A DNA stretch of 64,000 bases, from NCBI GenBank assembly GCA_037974665.1, contig CM075768.1, forward strand, positions 6,535,501-6,599,500, given 5' to 3'. The notes under the pieces are model-generated. The model worked only from the letters and a program-made list of their open reading frames with translations, had not been told where the DNA came from and did not search any database. The DNA comes from Ehretia macrophylla (taxonomy: Eukaryota; Streptophyta; Magnoliopsida; Boraginales; Ehretiaceae). This document shows positions 24,437 to 38,200 of this stretch, piece by piece. Numbering within the stretch: the stretch's first letter is position 1; each line of letters begins with the position of its first letter. A program made the position numbers and the translations under genes.

Positions 24437-27400
24437 CAGTCACTGGTTACGGATTGTTTGTCATTAGTTATAGGGAATCACTCACTGGTTACAGGGTAAT
24501 AATCACTATATATGGGATTTAACTAAAAATCATCGTGGTTAATTTCATGTGTTTAATCCAAGCTTACATAGATATAACAAATGTTGTTATGGCTCAAAGA
24601 ATCACATAAATCCTATATACATGTTAACATGAGATGTTAAAGTTTCAAAGATTGGAATATGAATTGGCTTTTATGTATGAGATACATATGTTGTGCAAGT
24701 TGTTTGTTTCGCTTTCAAATAGTTTCTGTATGTGATGCATATTCTATGTTTTATGAGCTTATCCTTACATGGTGGATGTTGGATATTGGTTAGATCACAG
24801 ACTTAGTTATGAATAGTTGAGTGATTGTAAATTCATTAGATGGCTTTGTAATAATTATTCATTCTTTCATGGCTTTGTAATTGAGACATAAATCTCATTT
24901 TACATGTTTTACAAGAGTGAGATTTGTAGTGAGGCATATGATGTAATTTTTACAAATAGCTTGTAAAATGAGATGAAGACTTTCAAGGAGTTGATGGCAT
25001 TCAGATTGTTGAAGAAATCAAGAAGCTGAGACCTTTGAAGACATGAGATGTACTTCCTTTGGTTGTTGTAAGTCCATGATCCACCATGTTGATGTTTGTT
25101 GCATATATGTTTGTTTATTGGCTTATATGTAATGTTTGCTTTAAATGGACTTGTATGCTAAGGGATATCTAATTAAAACCAAAATCTTTCTATGTGCAAA
25201 CTAATATTAGATTGTAAAGCGGTAAAGCGTTTATCGTTACCCTCCACTGTCCTAGGTCTATATATGCTTGATTGGGTATGTCTTGACTATCCATAGATAG
25301 GAAGTCATATTCCATGATAAGTATTATGTACACCTAATAAGCATAAAGATGTTGTGATATGAACAATATCATGTGGCCAAGAACGCACCATAGCTAAGGT
25401 CATGGATTCAAATTGTTGCTTACACTATGATGGTGGCTATAATCTAACTAAATCATTGGGCTAAAAACGCATCACAACTGAGGTTACGGTGATTTAAAGG
25501 CAAAATGACTATATCTTATATAGATATATAGATAACAATAGTTGTTAACTCTTTATGTGTTTATCCTAAGAATGCACCATAGCTGGGGGTATGCATATGA
25601 AGAGAACTTTTTCACCCGCTAATAAATGTTTTATTAGCTTCATGTCTCTCAATTAGGGAGTATAAGATTCGATAAAATTAGTGGGAAGTAGTATTTAATT
25701 AAAGTCCAATTTAAATAGTTTTACTTATTTACCTTATGATCTTACTTTCTGCATTATTTTATTTCATGTAGTTTGTATTATGGCTTCTATTCTGAACCCC
25801 TTTATCTCGCATTTTAGATAACAACTGACTCACCGAACCTAATTACAATGACTGGCTCCGTAATCTGAAAATAGTTCTCAGAATAGAGAAAATTGAATAT
25901 GTTTTGGAAAAGGCCTTTCCTGCTAGTCTTCCTAAAACTGCCACTCAAGCAAAACATGAAACTTATGATTTGTGGGTTAAACATCATTTGCATGACAAGA
26001 GTTATATTCTAGCATCCATGAATAATAAATTGCAATTTCAGCATGAAAAAATGCCTGATGCTGCGAGTATGATTCGGAATTTACAAGAGTTGTATGGTGA
26101 ACAAAGTCGTACTGTTAGGTATAAGATATCTAAGAAATTGTACAGGGCATGTATGGAAGAAAGAACTTATGTTAACAAACATGCTCTCGGGATGATTAAT
26201 CTAATTACTCGGCTTGAGACATTTGAATTTGTTATGGATTCTTAGTTACAGATGGATTTGATTCTTCAATCCTTGTCACCATCATTCAATCAGTTTATCA
26301 TAAATTTTCATATGAATAAGTTGGAGTGTTCTCTGCCTGAGTTATTGAACATGTTGACTATGACTTAGAGTCAAATGAAAGACAAGGGAAAATAATATGT
26401 TCTGACAGTTGCGTCTTCTTCTTTGGGTCAAAAGTTGAAGAAGAAGAAAAAGAGCAAAAGGAAAGATTCTACTCCAAAGGCAAGTAGAGGTGTTTCCAAA
26501 AATAAAGGTAAATGTGTTGCAACCAAGAGTAATTGTTACCATTGTCAGTAGGATGGTCATTTAAAGATAACGTAGCCTTTTATATTTGCAAAGTTTGAAA
26601 GAGTTCAAAGATAAAGTAGAGGCAGATAAATGTAATTTTTCTTTTATATTTGTGATTGAGGCTAATCTTTCTATTAGTCTTCATTTTACTTCTTGGATTT
26701 TAGATTCTGGGGCAACATCTCATGTTTGTGTTTCTGAACAAAATCTAAATGATAGAAGTGCTATTGGGAAACGTGAGATTATTTTGAAGGTTGGTAACGA
26801 AACAAGTATTATTGGTGTGGCCAAATGAAGTGTTAATGTACATATGCCTACTATACATGTTTTGAATCTTAAAGACATTTTATATGTACCAAATGCCATT
26901 AGGAATATAATGTCTATTCCTAAACATGTCACTAAAAATTATGATTTTTTTTTTTGTGGACAACTGTTGTTATATTCGTTATGGTAATGAATATATCGAT
27001 AAGGGTATTTTGGTAAATAGTCTTTATTTTCTTGACATGGTTGAAAGTTTGCATGTTATATCTACTTCTACTTCAAAAGAAAAGCTTTCTAGAGATAATC
27101 ATGCTAATCCAAAACAATTGTGGCACTTGAAAGTTGGTCATATCAATGACAAAAGATTAGCATGGATGACTCAAAATGGACTTATTGGTTCATTGGGATT
27201 TGAACCCAACCCTACATGCGAATCTTTTTTGCTTGGTAAGATGACCAAATCACCTTTTGTTGGACAAAGGGTAGAGGCTACAAAATTGTTAGGATTAATA
27301 CATAGTGATGTATGTGGACCATTTAAGGAAATGACCTGAGGTAGTTATAGCTACTTCATAACTTTTAGTGATAATTATTCACGATATGGTTATGTATACT

Positions 27401-27549
27401 TGATGAAGTATAAGTTTGAAGCTTTTGAAAAGTTCAAAGAGTTTAATGCTGAACTAGAAAACCAATTGAAAAAAAGTATTAAAACCCTATGATCTGATCG
27501 ATAAGGTGAATACTTAAGTACTGAGTTTATTGACTATCTCAAGAATACA
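24437..27549 (+). mobile_element. Copia interior: leader, gag, protease and first part of integrase
   Basis: 24437-25780 is non-coding leader. From about 25800 a Copia gag reads LTEPNYNDWLRNLKIVLRIE. A zinc knuckle (CYHC) lies near 26535. A protease LDSGATSHVC block is near 26700. The integrase zinc-binding start, WHLKVGHINDKRL, with SDVCGPF, is near 27120-27330. The region is broken in many places. It stops at 27549 where the giant-LTR element inserted. Confidence 0.85.
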
Positions 27550-29794
27550 GGTATTGTGACGCCCCAGACCACTATCATACTTACAATTAACTGTTGCATA
27601 CCTTTTTGAGCAATTTAATGTGCATTTATCTACTTTTATGAATAGTCACTATTCATCATGATTTTTGACTATTTTTTTCCTCTGAATTAGCATTATTTCT
27701 ATGTTATATTACTTATTTGAGGAATAAGAAAAATGTGATTTTGAGCATTGCATGTCGGGAGAGAGCGTTTAGAAAATAGTTTTTGATTCGAGTGACTAGT
27801 AAAAACATTGTATAACAAAGAATTTGGAGTAGTTAGTTTTAATTGGACTTTTAGGCTTGAAATTTTAGTCTTGCAATTAAAAAGAGCCCAAATAACCTAC
27901 ATACACATAACATATATACACAATAAAATACATACACATGCATAGGCTTATAAAACTATTGCAAAAATTCCCCTTGTACCCCCCCCCCCCTCCTTGGCCG
28001 TGACTTCCTCAAGAGGAAAGGAGAAAAAATTGTTTCATCAACCTTTCAAATCCTTGTCTTCAAACCATTTTTCAAGTGGATTCAAGTCTTCCAAAGCTTA
28101 AACCTTACATATCTTGAGCATTTAGGTAAGGGATTTAACATTAATGTGCATCTTTAAAGTTTATGTTATGAATTCAAATTTCTAGATTTGTTAATATTTG
28201 CCTATGAAATGCTCAAATATGTTGATAATTGCTGTCTATATGCTATAGAGACTTGTTTTATTTATTTTTATGGCTTGGTTATGGAGATTTTGCAAATAGT
28301 GATTTGGAGAAGACAATGAATAGTAGTTTCTAGGGTTTTTGTGCAAAGTTTGATTCTAAGCTTGTAATTATGTTATCTATTGGTTCCTTAGGTGCTATTG
28401 AACATAGAATAATGTTTATGTGAGATTAGATTGATTGTAACTTGAGTAATTGTATGAATTTGGCTTAAATTACAAAGGGGTTTCGGGTGAATTGCGAATA
28501 CGGGTGAAATTGAACATTATATTTAGTGTTTATAGGGTAAAGTAGTGCTAAATGTATGGTTATGACACTTAATTGAACATCGGTTAAGGTACTTGTAGTT
28601 AAGACGCATAAAGGGGATTTTGGGGCTTTTGAGGGAACTGTGATTTAATGGGTGAACTCGAGGGTCGTAGGAGTGTTATAAAGGGTAATTAGGAGAATTG
28701 AATAGTTCTTTTGAGAATCTTGAACCTCGTCCTTCGATTATGAGTCAAATTGTGTTAATAGACAAAGGGGATCGTTTGACTAAGTGTTGACTTTTCTCAT
28801 TTTGAGTATTGGCATAGTCATAGTGCGGGTATGAAAGTACTTTTGGCATGGTTGTGGCATTGATTGGGTGTTCGGTTAGTATTGTGACGCCTGAGAACAT
28901 CACCGTACACCTTATTAACTGTTGCATCCACTATTTGTGCATTTCTTCTGTGTTTTACTTGTTGTCTTCTTTGGTTACTATTCATTCCATTTTTCAACTA
29001 CTTAATTACCTTCAATTAGCATTATTCATAAATCATATTAATTGTTTTAGGAATGATAAAAATGTGCGTTTGAGCTAAATGCATTAGGAGCCTTCGTTTA
29101 GGAAATGATTTGCTAAAACTAAAGAATAGTGTTACATAACAAAACTATGTGTTTCAATTAGTTATATTAAATGGCACATTAGGACTTGGTTCTAGCTAGC
29201 TAAACTCATCTTGGTAGTCAACTTATGCACCCAAACATAACCCCAACTTAATATATACTCACATAACACTTTATAACTCAAAAAAACACAATAAGAAAAA
29301 GAGTGCAAAAGCTGAAAATACTGTAGCAGGGCCGAGAATTAGTATAGGAGGAGGAGGAGAGATTTTGCTCAACAAATCCTCATTCCAAGCCAAGCCAAGC
29401 TAGGTGCAAGTGGTTTAGGGTATTACTAGCCTCCTAGGAGCTCTTACGCACAATAGGTGAGGGATTTCATACCTATTTTTGCATTTGAAAAATGTTGCTC
29501 TTTTCTTGAATTCATGGATTTGCTATCAAATGCTTATGTAATGCTTAAAGATGCTTATGTATGTTGTATATAAGTAGTAGATACCTTATTTACGCTATTG
29601 TTTCATAGTTTAAATGGTTGAATTCGTTCGTTGATCGTATGACATGAATAATGATACTTTTCTAGGGTTTTATGGAATTGTACGATATGGCTTGATTCAT
29701 TGCTTCTAGTAGGTGCCCTAGATGTTAATAAAGATAGTTTAATAGCCACATGACGTTGAATTGCTCAAAAATTGGCTAACACATGAAATAGGCG

Positions 29795-30375
29795 ACTTTT
29801 AAAAAGGGGTTTCGGGCTTAATGCAAATCCAGGTTAATTTGGCCATTACATCTAGTATTCTTAGGCTATATAGGTGCTATATATGCTTTGCTAAACCTCG
29901 GTTGAGTCCTGGTTAAGGTACTTGTAGTACAAACTCACAAGGAAAAAATTGGAACTTTTGTGCTAAACGAGGGTAATTGGGTAGTTTCTAGGGTTCTAAG
30001 GGTGCCATAAGGGATAATTAAAAGTATGGAATAGCCTGCTTGCTTAACTAGAACATTAACTTGTGTTTGGAAGAAAAATGACTTATGTTACAAAAGGGTT
30101 TTGGGTCAAACGTAAATCCGGGTGAATTTGGTTGATATATTTGGAGTTCTTAGGGTAAGTAGGGACTAAATGTGCTTTTCTAACTCTTAGTTGAGCTTTG
30201 GTTAAGATACTTGTAGTACAAACGCACAAAGGGGTAATCGGGGCTTTTGTGGCTAATTCGGGTTAATGAATGATTTCAAGGGTTCTAAGTGTGCCATAAT
30301 GTGTAACTAAAAGATTAGAATAGTTAGTTGGTGAATCTTGAGCCTTAGCCTTCGGTTTGGAGTTAAATGACTTAG
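29795..30375. repeat. divergent tandem duplication of about 288 bases in the solo LTR
   Basis: Landmarks such as GGTACTTGTAGTACAAAC and AAAGGGGTTTCGGG-type text recur at a spacing of about 288 bases (for example 29917 and 30205). The two units differ at many positions, so the duplication is older than the insertion or belongs to the subfamily. Confidence 0.7.
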
Positions 30376-31529
30376 GATAACAAAAGGGAAACTCGAGGTT
30401 TTCATGCTTAGCCTTTGAATTAGCTTTGGTGCTTGTATATCTTGCCTTTACATGTTATTATATGGCATTTGTGAGCATTTCGTGAAGTTTCATGATCATC
30501 GGTCATTGATCCCTTTGTGTTGGTATAGTTATTTTCATATTTAATGCTTATATCTTGTTATAATGTTTATATTACTTGTACTTTGTTAAGATCAAACTCT
30601 AATAAACATTGTATGCTAAGTGAGTAGGACTATAAGGATGACTCATCTAGTTATATGATTATTGATTATTGTAATTAAAAGTAATTGGAATTTATAACTT
30701 ATGATCTTAACTTAATGGTACTTGATGCTTCTAATATATCTTATGTTGTCTAATGATATGGTAAGGTGAACATTGTAGCTTAATTGTGTGTGGGTTATGA
30801 ACTTGTGTGAATAAGTGATTATAAATCTAGCTTCTAATGTTGTAGGGTTGAGTTAAGTAAGAGTTGAGTTGGAATTGATAAAGTTAATTGCTAAACTTAT
30901 ATGAACACCCTAGGGTTGCATACTTGAGCTAATTCGGGGAGCTAAAGTAAATCTGAGCTATTCTTTTAGCGTGCTTGGCTTAATTCTAGGTGAGGGAGAC
31001 TTCATCCTTATGTGCATAATAGTTTATTTACTTGTACTTAGATTATGTGCACTTATTGTCCATATATTGTGTGTGAGGGCAACCTACTTTGTTGTTTCTC
31101 AATCATGTGTTTATTGATTTATTCTATTGTTATCATTTTGAGTGCATTGTATTGTGGTTGCTCAACCATTTGGGCATGGTAATGTCGTGAAAACCGAGAG
31201 ACATCAGGCTTGCCGGTCTACCTCAGCTACCATGGTTGCCCAGTCACTCTCTCGCTTAGGATGCTGCCCAGGAAGAGTTGGGTCATAGGATTTCGGAGTA
31301 AATCCGGAGTACACCCACTGGAGTGATTAGGGATTTGCCAGCATATTGATCATGGTTCGTGGATCGTGGTTCGTGATCAAGACAAGTGAATTTTAGAGTG
31401 TTGGGGTTAAGTGTATCGTATCCTTTGATATGTATGGTTATTTACTGTTTCAAATGTACTTTACTTGTCGTTCTTGCTTAACTGCTATAATTGTTGCATT
31501 GCATGTCCCGAGTAGTCCTTATCCTTCAC

Positions 31530-31549
31530 TGGGCAAATGTGGTTGCTCA
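31530..31549 (+). other. LTR hairpin, solo LTR
   Basis: TGGGCAA pairs with TTGCTCA with one G-U wobble, 19 bases before TTTCAGGAGG. Confidence 0.7.
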
Positions 31550-33569
31550 TACCTCGCTAACATGTTTCAGGAGGTACAATTGGAGGAGGAGTTGCCTTAG
31601 TTATTGTGTGATACTTGCTTGAGGTGGATGCATTTCCTGTTGGTTATATGAAGACTATGTTTGTATTACTTATGTCCTATTTTGGAGCCTATGGGTTCAT
31701 GTATATATTGTTTAGCCGTAAGTTTAAATGTAATGTATGATATGTATCCGTGGCATATAATAACTTATATTTCTGCTCTTAGCTACTTTGCATGCTTGTG
31801 GGTGAATGTCTGGTTGAATGGTTGTTTTTAATTCCTAAGAATGTTTAAATGCTATCGTAGAATGGCATGATAAGCGGTTTTGTAAAGATGTTATATTATG
31901 AATGCATGCTTGTGTGAATCTAAACTATTTGTAGGTCTTAAGGCTCGGATGGCCTTAAAGCTATGATCTTTATTTAGAAACGGAATCTTGCTAAGTTGTG
32001 GCTTATATTATGTTTACAAGTTTCTAGAATGTCCACAATACAGGGGAGACTCTGTCCGTTTTTCCTAAAATCTGTGCCCGGGTTGGGATTGGGTTGAGAA
32101 TAGCATGGTTATAAGAGCCTCCAATCTCGTGAGAGATCGGGGTGTTACAAGTATAGTTGTAATTTAAACGTGCTAGGTAGACTTTCGGGGCTCTGTTTAG
32201 AAAGCGAGGTTTCGTAGCGTAGAATTGTGCCATAATATGCCTAAGAGTAGGTAGTAAAGTCAGTTTTCCAATCTCATAGCTTGTTTGGTTGTAGTAACCT
32301 TTAGAAGTTAAGGTTATGAATAATATTTTTGTAGTTTCATGCCTTAAACTCCTATTGTTTGCTTAGCTAAGGTCCTTGTTGTTATAATTGCCTTATAATT
32401 GAATAATAAGGTGTTTAAATGCACTTGGATAGCTTGTGTATTCTAAAAGGATGGTATTGTTAGTTGAATAGTTAGTTGATTAATGAATGACATAACTTAG
32501 TTGAATTGAAGTTCTATGTATAGTGATAGTTTGGACTTAGTTGTTAGCGTTCTTGATTTATTTATTGATTGTATTGCTTGATTCTTATATGTTAAGTGGT
32601 GTGTCTAGTAAGATTTTAGAGTAACCTTGTGGTTATATAACTTGTGTAATGGGTAGATGATATAAAAAGGTTAGTTTAAGATAATTGAATTAGTGTTTAA
32701 TAATTTTCTTGAAGTTGACTAGTTATGTGTTTAATTGTATTTGTGTAGAATATGTATCGAATTGAAGGAGTTTCATGAATTGATTAGTTAAGTGTTATAT
32801 GCCTTGTACATAATGCTACCTTGTTAAGAATTGAGACAATATGCTTATTTCTTGTCTATAATGCTAGCTTTGGTGCAAGGGGAGAAGGCTTGAAGGAGAG
32901 TTGGCAAGCTAAAAGTGAGGGAGTCTTCATCTCTTTTGTGCATTTAGCTTATCTTACTGCTCTTGGGTTGTATGATTTAGTTTAATTGATAAAGTTTATA
33001 TGCACTTTTTACTTGTTATATCATGATTAGGGACAACCTACTTTATTGTCCCTCATTTACGTGTTGTTGCATTATTTTGCTATCTTGTGATTTCTCATGT
33101 TTATTTGAGATTATCTCGTATTATCTCGTGAATTCTAGAATTCGTATTAGTTTGCGCAACCCTTCGGACATGGTAATGCCGAGAAACTCCGGGCAGCATC
33201 GGGCTGTCGGTCTATCTTGACTACCGTGGTGCCTATTCCCTTTCTCTCGCTGAGTATACTCCAATACCCTAGAGGTATGGTTCACCTTATTGGGGCATAC
33301 AGACCTACTTCGGGAGAATGGGTCATAGGAATGGGGTACATCCGGAGTACCCTATTGGTGTTATAAGGGGATTTGCCGACACTTGTTATTGGAGATTATG
33401 GTTCATGGTTCGAGATTGAAGACAAAGAAGATGAACCATATCCTTTTAAATGTATTTAGTACTTTGCTTAATTAGATTGTTATATTGAATTACGTGATTA
33501 CTTGTATTGTTGTTGCATTGCATGAAAAGATTGGCGAAAATCTCTGGTAAACCGTATTCCCTCCCTCAC

Positions 33570-33589
33570 TGAGTAACTTTGGTTACTCA
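33570..33589 (+). other. LTR hairpin, giant-LTR element A
   Basis: TGAGTAAC and GTTACTCA pair perfectly around a TTTG loop, followed within 20 bases by TTTCAGGAGG. Confidence 0.8.
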
Positions 33590-34248
33590 TTCCTTGTTTC
33601 AACATGTTTCAGGAGGTACAGTTAGAGCAGTTGTTGTTGCCTTGAGTGCTGCGTTGCTTATCTTGCCGAGGTTGGAGTACCTATATACTAACTTTGTAAA
33701 GAATGTGTCGAAGATGTGATTATTAGCTCTTTTCAGTCCTATGGGTTTGTGTATAATTGAGTTTCTTTGGATGAATGTAAATTGAAGCTAAAAGAATTGC
33801 ATGATATTAGTAGTTAGTTGGGTTGTAATAATTTTATGCCTTGCTTTAATGTTTAATATTGCATGCTTGTGTGGTTAGTTGGAGTTAGTTGATTGCTTGA
33901 CTAATCTTGTAAGAGAGAAATGTGAATATGATTAGAGTGGTAAGATAAGCAGATTTAAAACAAAGGATTTCAATGGATTTGGTTTTGCATGCTTGAATGG
34001 TATATTGTCTTGGTCTAAGGCTCGGATGATCTTAGTGTTAGGGAAGTTGCGTGGTTGAAGTTTGGAGTTGTTGAAAATGTGGTAGTATGTAGTTTGCGGC
34101 TTTATCTTTTGTTCACAAGTAACCGGCTAGGCTTAGAAATAGAGGAAACTCCGTCCACTTTTCCTAAATTTCATGCCGGGTTTGGAATTGGGTTGAGAAT
34201 AGCATGATTAATAGAAGTCTCGGTTCCGTGAGGGATCGGGGCGTTACA

Positions 34249-35224
34249 AGTGGTATTAGAGCTTAGTAGCTCTCAGTCGGGATAGGGTTCTTGGTCTGTT
34301 AGGTAGCAACCCTTGAGTGCGTGCTTGTTAAGTGCGTCTTGAGAATGTGTGAGCTTGTATGTGAACTTGTGTGTTTTGAAATGAATGTGTGCACCTATGT
34401 GATATACTTGTATGATATGTGATAAATGTGTGTTATGTGTAATGAAGTGGCCATTTGTGAATCGAAGTGACTCCGTGAATAGCTACTTGTTTTAACTATT
34501 GATTGTAATGTGTGTATTTGAATGTCTTGGAATAATATGTGTTGTGATGTGTATCAGTTATGTTGTGATTTGTATTTGAATTATCTTGTTGATTAACTGG
34601 TTTTTATAAACTCTTTTATAATCATGGCTGCATAATAGCTTATGTGATATATGTAGTAGTTTCAAAGTATGTGATATCCTGGCATTCATGCATAGCCCGT
34701 TGATAAGGTAAGAAAATCTTCTTCCCCCTAAAGAGAGAAAATCCATTTGGAGTCAATGTTCGTGTTTGAAGCTCAGTTATTGGAATTCTTCAAAGGCATT
34801 CTTCTGTGCTCAGCAGTTATAAATGAATAGATTTCTTTGGAATTTATACATGACGGTTCTTATTGGAGCATTCTTGAGGTATTTTCTTACTGGCTCATCT
34901 TCCTGGACTTGTATACGGTATTATTTACGGTATCAATACACCGACTTCTTATTGGTATTTTATCGGCATTTCTAATTGGGAATTCTTCTATGGTATTCGT
35001 TTTCCGCTGGATTCTTATTCAGACTTCTAAGTGATATTTTTATTGGAGCCTTTATTTGGTTTATTTGGATTTCTTATTGGGTTTACCTCGCCTAGCATTC
35101 TTACACAGTATTCTTGCTCCGCAGCCGATGAAGAGTATCAGAGTTAGTTTTCAGTTGATGCAGAGTTCTTTTAGAAGAAGAATTACGAGAACACAATTGT
35201 TGTAAGGGGGGGGGGGGGGGAGGA
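34249..35224 (+). mobile_element. non-coding interior of giant-LTR element A
   Basis: It begins two bases before a primer site, TGGTATTAGAGC (34251-34262), one base off the usual site. It then holds GT-rich text and TATTGGNATTCTT-like repeats (about 34780-35090), and no domain. It ends with AGAATTACGAGAACACAATT and a TAA against a long G-rich purine tract (about 35203-35224). A CTTCCCCCTAAAGAGAGAA block near 34720 is shared with element B (49260-49285, reverse). Confidence 0.85.
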
Positions 35225-38200
35225 TGTGACGCCCGATACCACTATCATACTTACAATTAACTATTGCATACCTTTTTGAGCAATTTAATGTGCATTTATC
35301 TACTTTTATTAATAGTCACTATTCATCAAGATATTTGACTATTTATTTTCTCTGAATTAGCATTTTTCCTATGTTATATTACTTATTTGAGGAATGAAGA
35401 AAATGTGATTTTGAGCATTGTATGTCGGGAGAGCGCATTTAGAAAATAGTTTTTGATTCGAGTAAATAGTAAAAATATTGTATAACAAAGATTTTGGACA
35501 AGTTAGTTTTAATTGGACTTTTAGGCTTGAAATGTTAGTCTTGCAATTAAAAATGGCCCAAATAACCTACATACACATAACATATATACACAATACAATA
35601 CATACACATGCATAGGCTTATAAAACAATTGTAAAAATTCCCCTTGTGCCCCCCTCCCCCCATGGCCGTGACTTCCTCAAGAGAAAAGGAGAAAAAATTG
35701 CTTCATCAACCTTTGAAATCCTTGTCTTCCAACCATTTGGCAAGTGGATTCAAGTCCTCCAAAGCTTAAACCTTGCATATCTTGAGCATTTAGGTGAGGG
35801 ATTTAGCATTAATATGCATCTTTATAGTTTATGTTATGAATTCAAATTTCTAGATTTGTTAATATTAGCCTATGAAATGCTCAAATATGTTGATAATTGT
35901 TGTCTATATGATATAAAGACTTGTTTATTTAGTTTTATGGCTTGTTATGGAGATTTTGTAAATAGTGATTTGGAGAAGACAATGAATAGTAGTTTCTAGG
36001 GTTTTTGTGCAAAGTTTGATTCTAAGCTTGTAATTATGTTATTTATTGGTTCCTTAGGTGCTATTGAACATAGAATAAAGTTTATGCGAGATTAGATTGA
36101 TTGTAACTTGAGTAATTGTGTGAATTTGGCTTAAATTACAAAAGGGTTTAGGGTGAATTGCGAATCCGGGTGGAATTGAACATTATATTTAGTGTTTGTA
36201 GGGTGAGGTAGTGCTAAATGAGTGGTTATGACACTTAATTGAACATCAGTTAAGGTACTTGTAGTTAAAACACATAGAGGGGATTTTGGGGCTTTTGAGG
36301 GAATTGTAGGTTAATGGGTGAACTTGAGAGTCCTAGGGGTGTCATAAAGGGTAATTAGGAGAATAAAATAGTTTGTTTGAGAATCTTGAACCTCGTCCTT
36401 CGATTGTGAGTCAAATTGTGTTAATAGACAAAGGGGGTCGTTTGACTAGGTGTTGAATTTTCTTGTTTTGAGTGTTGGCATAGTCATAGTGGGGGTATGG
36501 AAGTACTTTTGACGTGGTTATGGCATTGATTGGGTATTCAGTTAGTATAGCTGTAGTTCAAACGTGCTAGGTGGACTTTCGGGGCTCTGTTCAGAAAGTG
36601 AGGTTTCGTAGCGTAGAATTGTGTCATAATGTGCCTAACAGTGGGTAGTAAAGTCGGTTTTCCAATCTCATAGCTCGTTTGGTTGTAGTAGCCTTTAGAT
36701 TTTGAGGTTATGAATAGTATTTTTGTAGTTTCGTGCCTTAAACTCCTATTGCTTACTTAGCTAAGGTCCTTGTTATAATTGCCCTATAATTGAATAATAA
36801 GGTGTTTAAATGCATTTGGATAGCTTGTGTATTCTAAAAGGATGGTATTGTTAGTTGAATAGTTAGTTGATTAATGAATGACATAGCTTAGTTGAATTGA
36901 AGTTCTATGTATAGTGATAGTTTGGACTTAGTTGTTAGCGTTCTTGGTTTATTTATCGATTGTATAGTTTGATTCTTATATGTTAAGCCGTGTGTCTAGT
37001 AAGATTTTAGAGTAACCTTGTGGTTATATAACTTGTGTAATGGGTAGATGATATAAAAATGTTAATTTAAGATAATTGAATTAGTGTTTAATATTTATCT
37101 TGAAGTTGACTAGCAATGTGTTTAATTGTATTTGTGTAGAATGTGTATCTAATTGAAGGAGTTTCATGAATTGATTAGTTAAGTATTATATGTCTTGTAT
37201 AGAATGTTACCTTGTTAAGAATTGAAAGAATATGCTTATTTCTTGTCTATAATGCTAGCTTCGGTGCAAGGGGAGAAGGTTTGAAGGAGAGTTGACAAGC
37301 TAAAGGTGAGGGAGTCTTTATCTTTTTTGTGCAGTTAGCTTATCTTATTGCTCATGGGTTGTATGATTTTGTTTAATTGATAAAGTTTATATGCATTTTT
37401 TACTTGATATATCGTGATTAGGGACAACCTACTTTGTTGTCCCTCATTTACCTGTTGTGGCATTATATTGCTATCTTGTGATTTCTCGTGTTTATTTGAG
37501 ATTATCTCGTATTATCTCATGAATTCTCGAATTCGTATTGGGTTGTGCAACCCTTCGGACATGGTAGTGTCGAGAAACTCTATGATGTATTGGGCTATCG
37601 GTCTAGCTCGACTACCATGGTACCTATTTCCTTTATCTCGCTAAGTATACTCCAATACCCCAGAGGTGTGGTTCACCTTGTTGAGGCATACAAACCTAAC
37701 TTAGGAGAATAGGTCATAGAATTGGGATACATCTGGAGTACCCCATTGGTGTTAAGGAGATTTGTCGACACTTGTTATCGAAGATTGTGATTCGTGGTTC
37801 GAGATCGAAGACAAAGAAGATGAACCGTATCCTTTTAAATGTGTTTAGTACTTTGCTTAATTAGATTGTTATATTGAATTATGTGATTACTTGTATTGTT
37901 GTTGCATTGAACGAAAAGATTTGCAAAAATCCTTGGTAAACTGTATTCCCTCTCTCACTGAGTAACTTTGGCTACTTATTCCTTGTTTTAACATGTTTCC
38001 AGAGGTACAGTTAGAGCAGTTGTTATTGCATTGAGTGTTGTGTTGCTTATCTTACCGAGGTTGTTGTGCCTATATGCTAGCTTTGTAAAGAATGTGTCGA
38101 AGATGTTATTATTAGCTTTTTTCAGTCCTATGGGTTTGTGTATAATTGAGTTGCTTTGGATGAATGTAAATTGAAGTTAAAAGAATTGTATGATGTTAGT

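Larger units (their letters stand above)
28883..32149 (+). mobile_element. solo LTR nested in the giant LTR
   Basis: A 3267-base LTR starts TGTGACGCCTGAG and ends CGGGGTGTTACA. AGTAT duplications flank it exactly (28878-28882 and 32150-32154). The uninterrupted partner at about 36541-36549 reads straight through the site. No primer site, interior or second LTR is present, so it is a solo LTR left by unequal recombination. It belongs to a related but distinct subfamily. It carries the donor-like AGGTGAGGG (GT at 29457), the hairpin (31530-31549) and TTTCAGGAGG (31566-31575). Confidence 0.93.
27555..34248 (+). repeat. 5' LTR of giant-LTR element A, split by a solo LTR
   Basis: It consists of 27555-28882 plus 32150-34248, counting the 5-base duplication once. 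A TATA box (TATAAA, 27949-27954) is followed by a GGCCGTGAC-containing leader and a donor-like TTTAGGTAAGGG (GT at 28126). Further along come a GCATTGCATG motif, an 8-bp perfect hairpin (33570-33589) and an acceptor-like TTTCAGGAGG (33608-33617). Confidence 0.9.

Noticed and set aside
35646-35999. A 117-codon frame in the 3' LTR of element A as a gene
   Set aside because: The sister LTR does not preserve the frame, it spans the donor-like site, and it has no domain.
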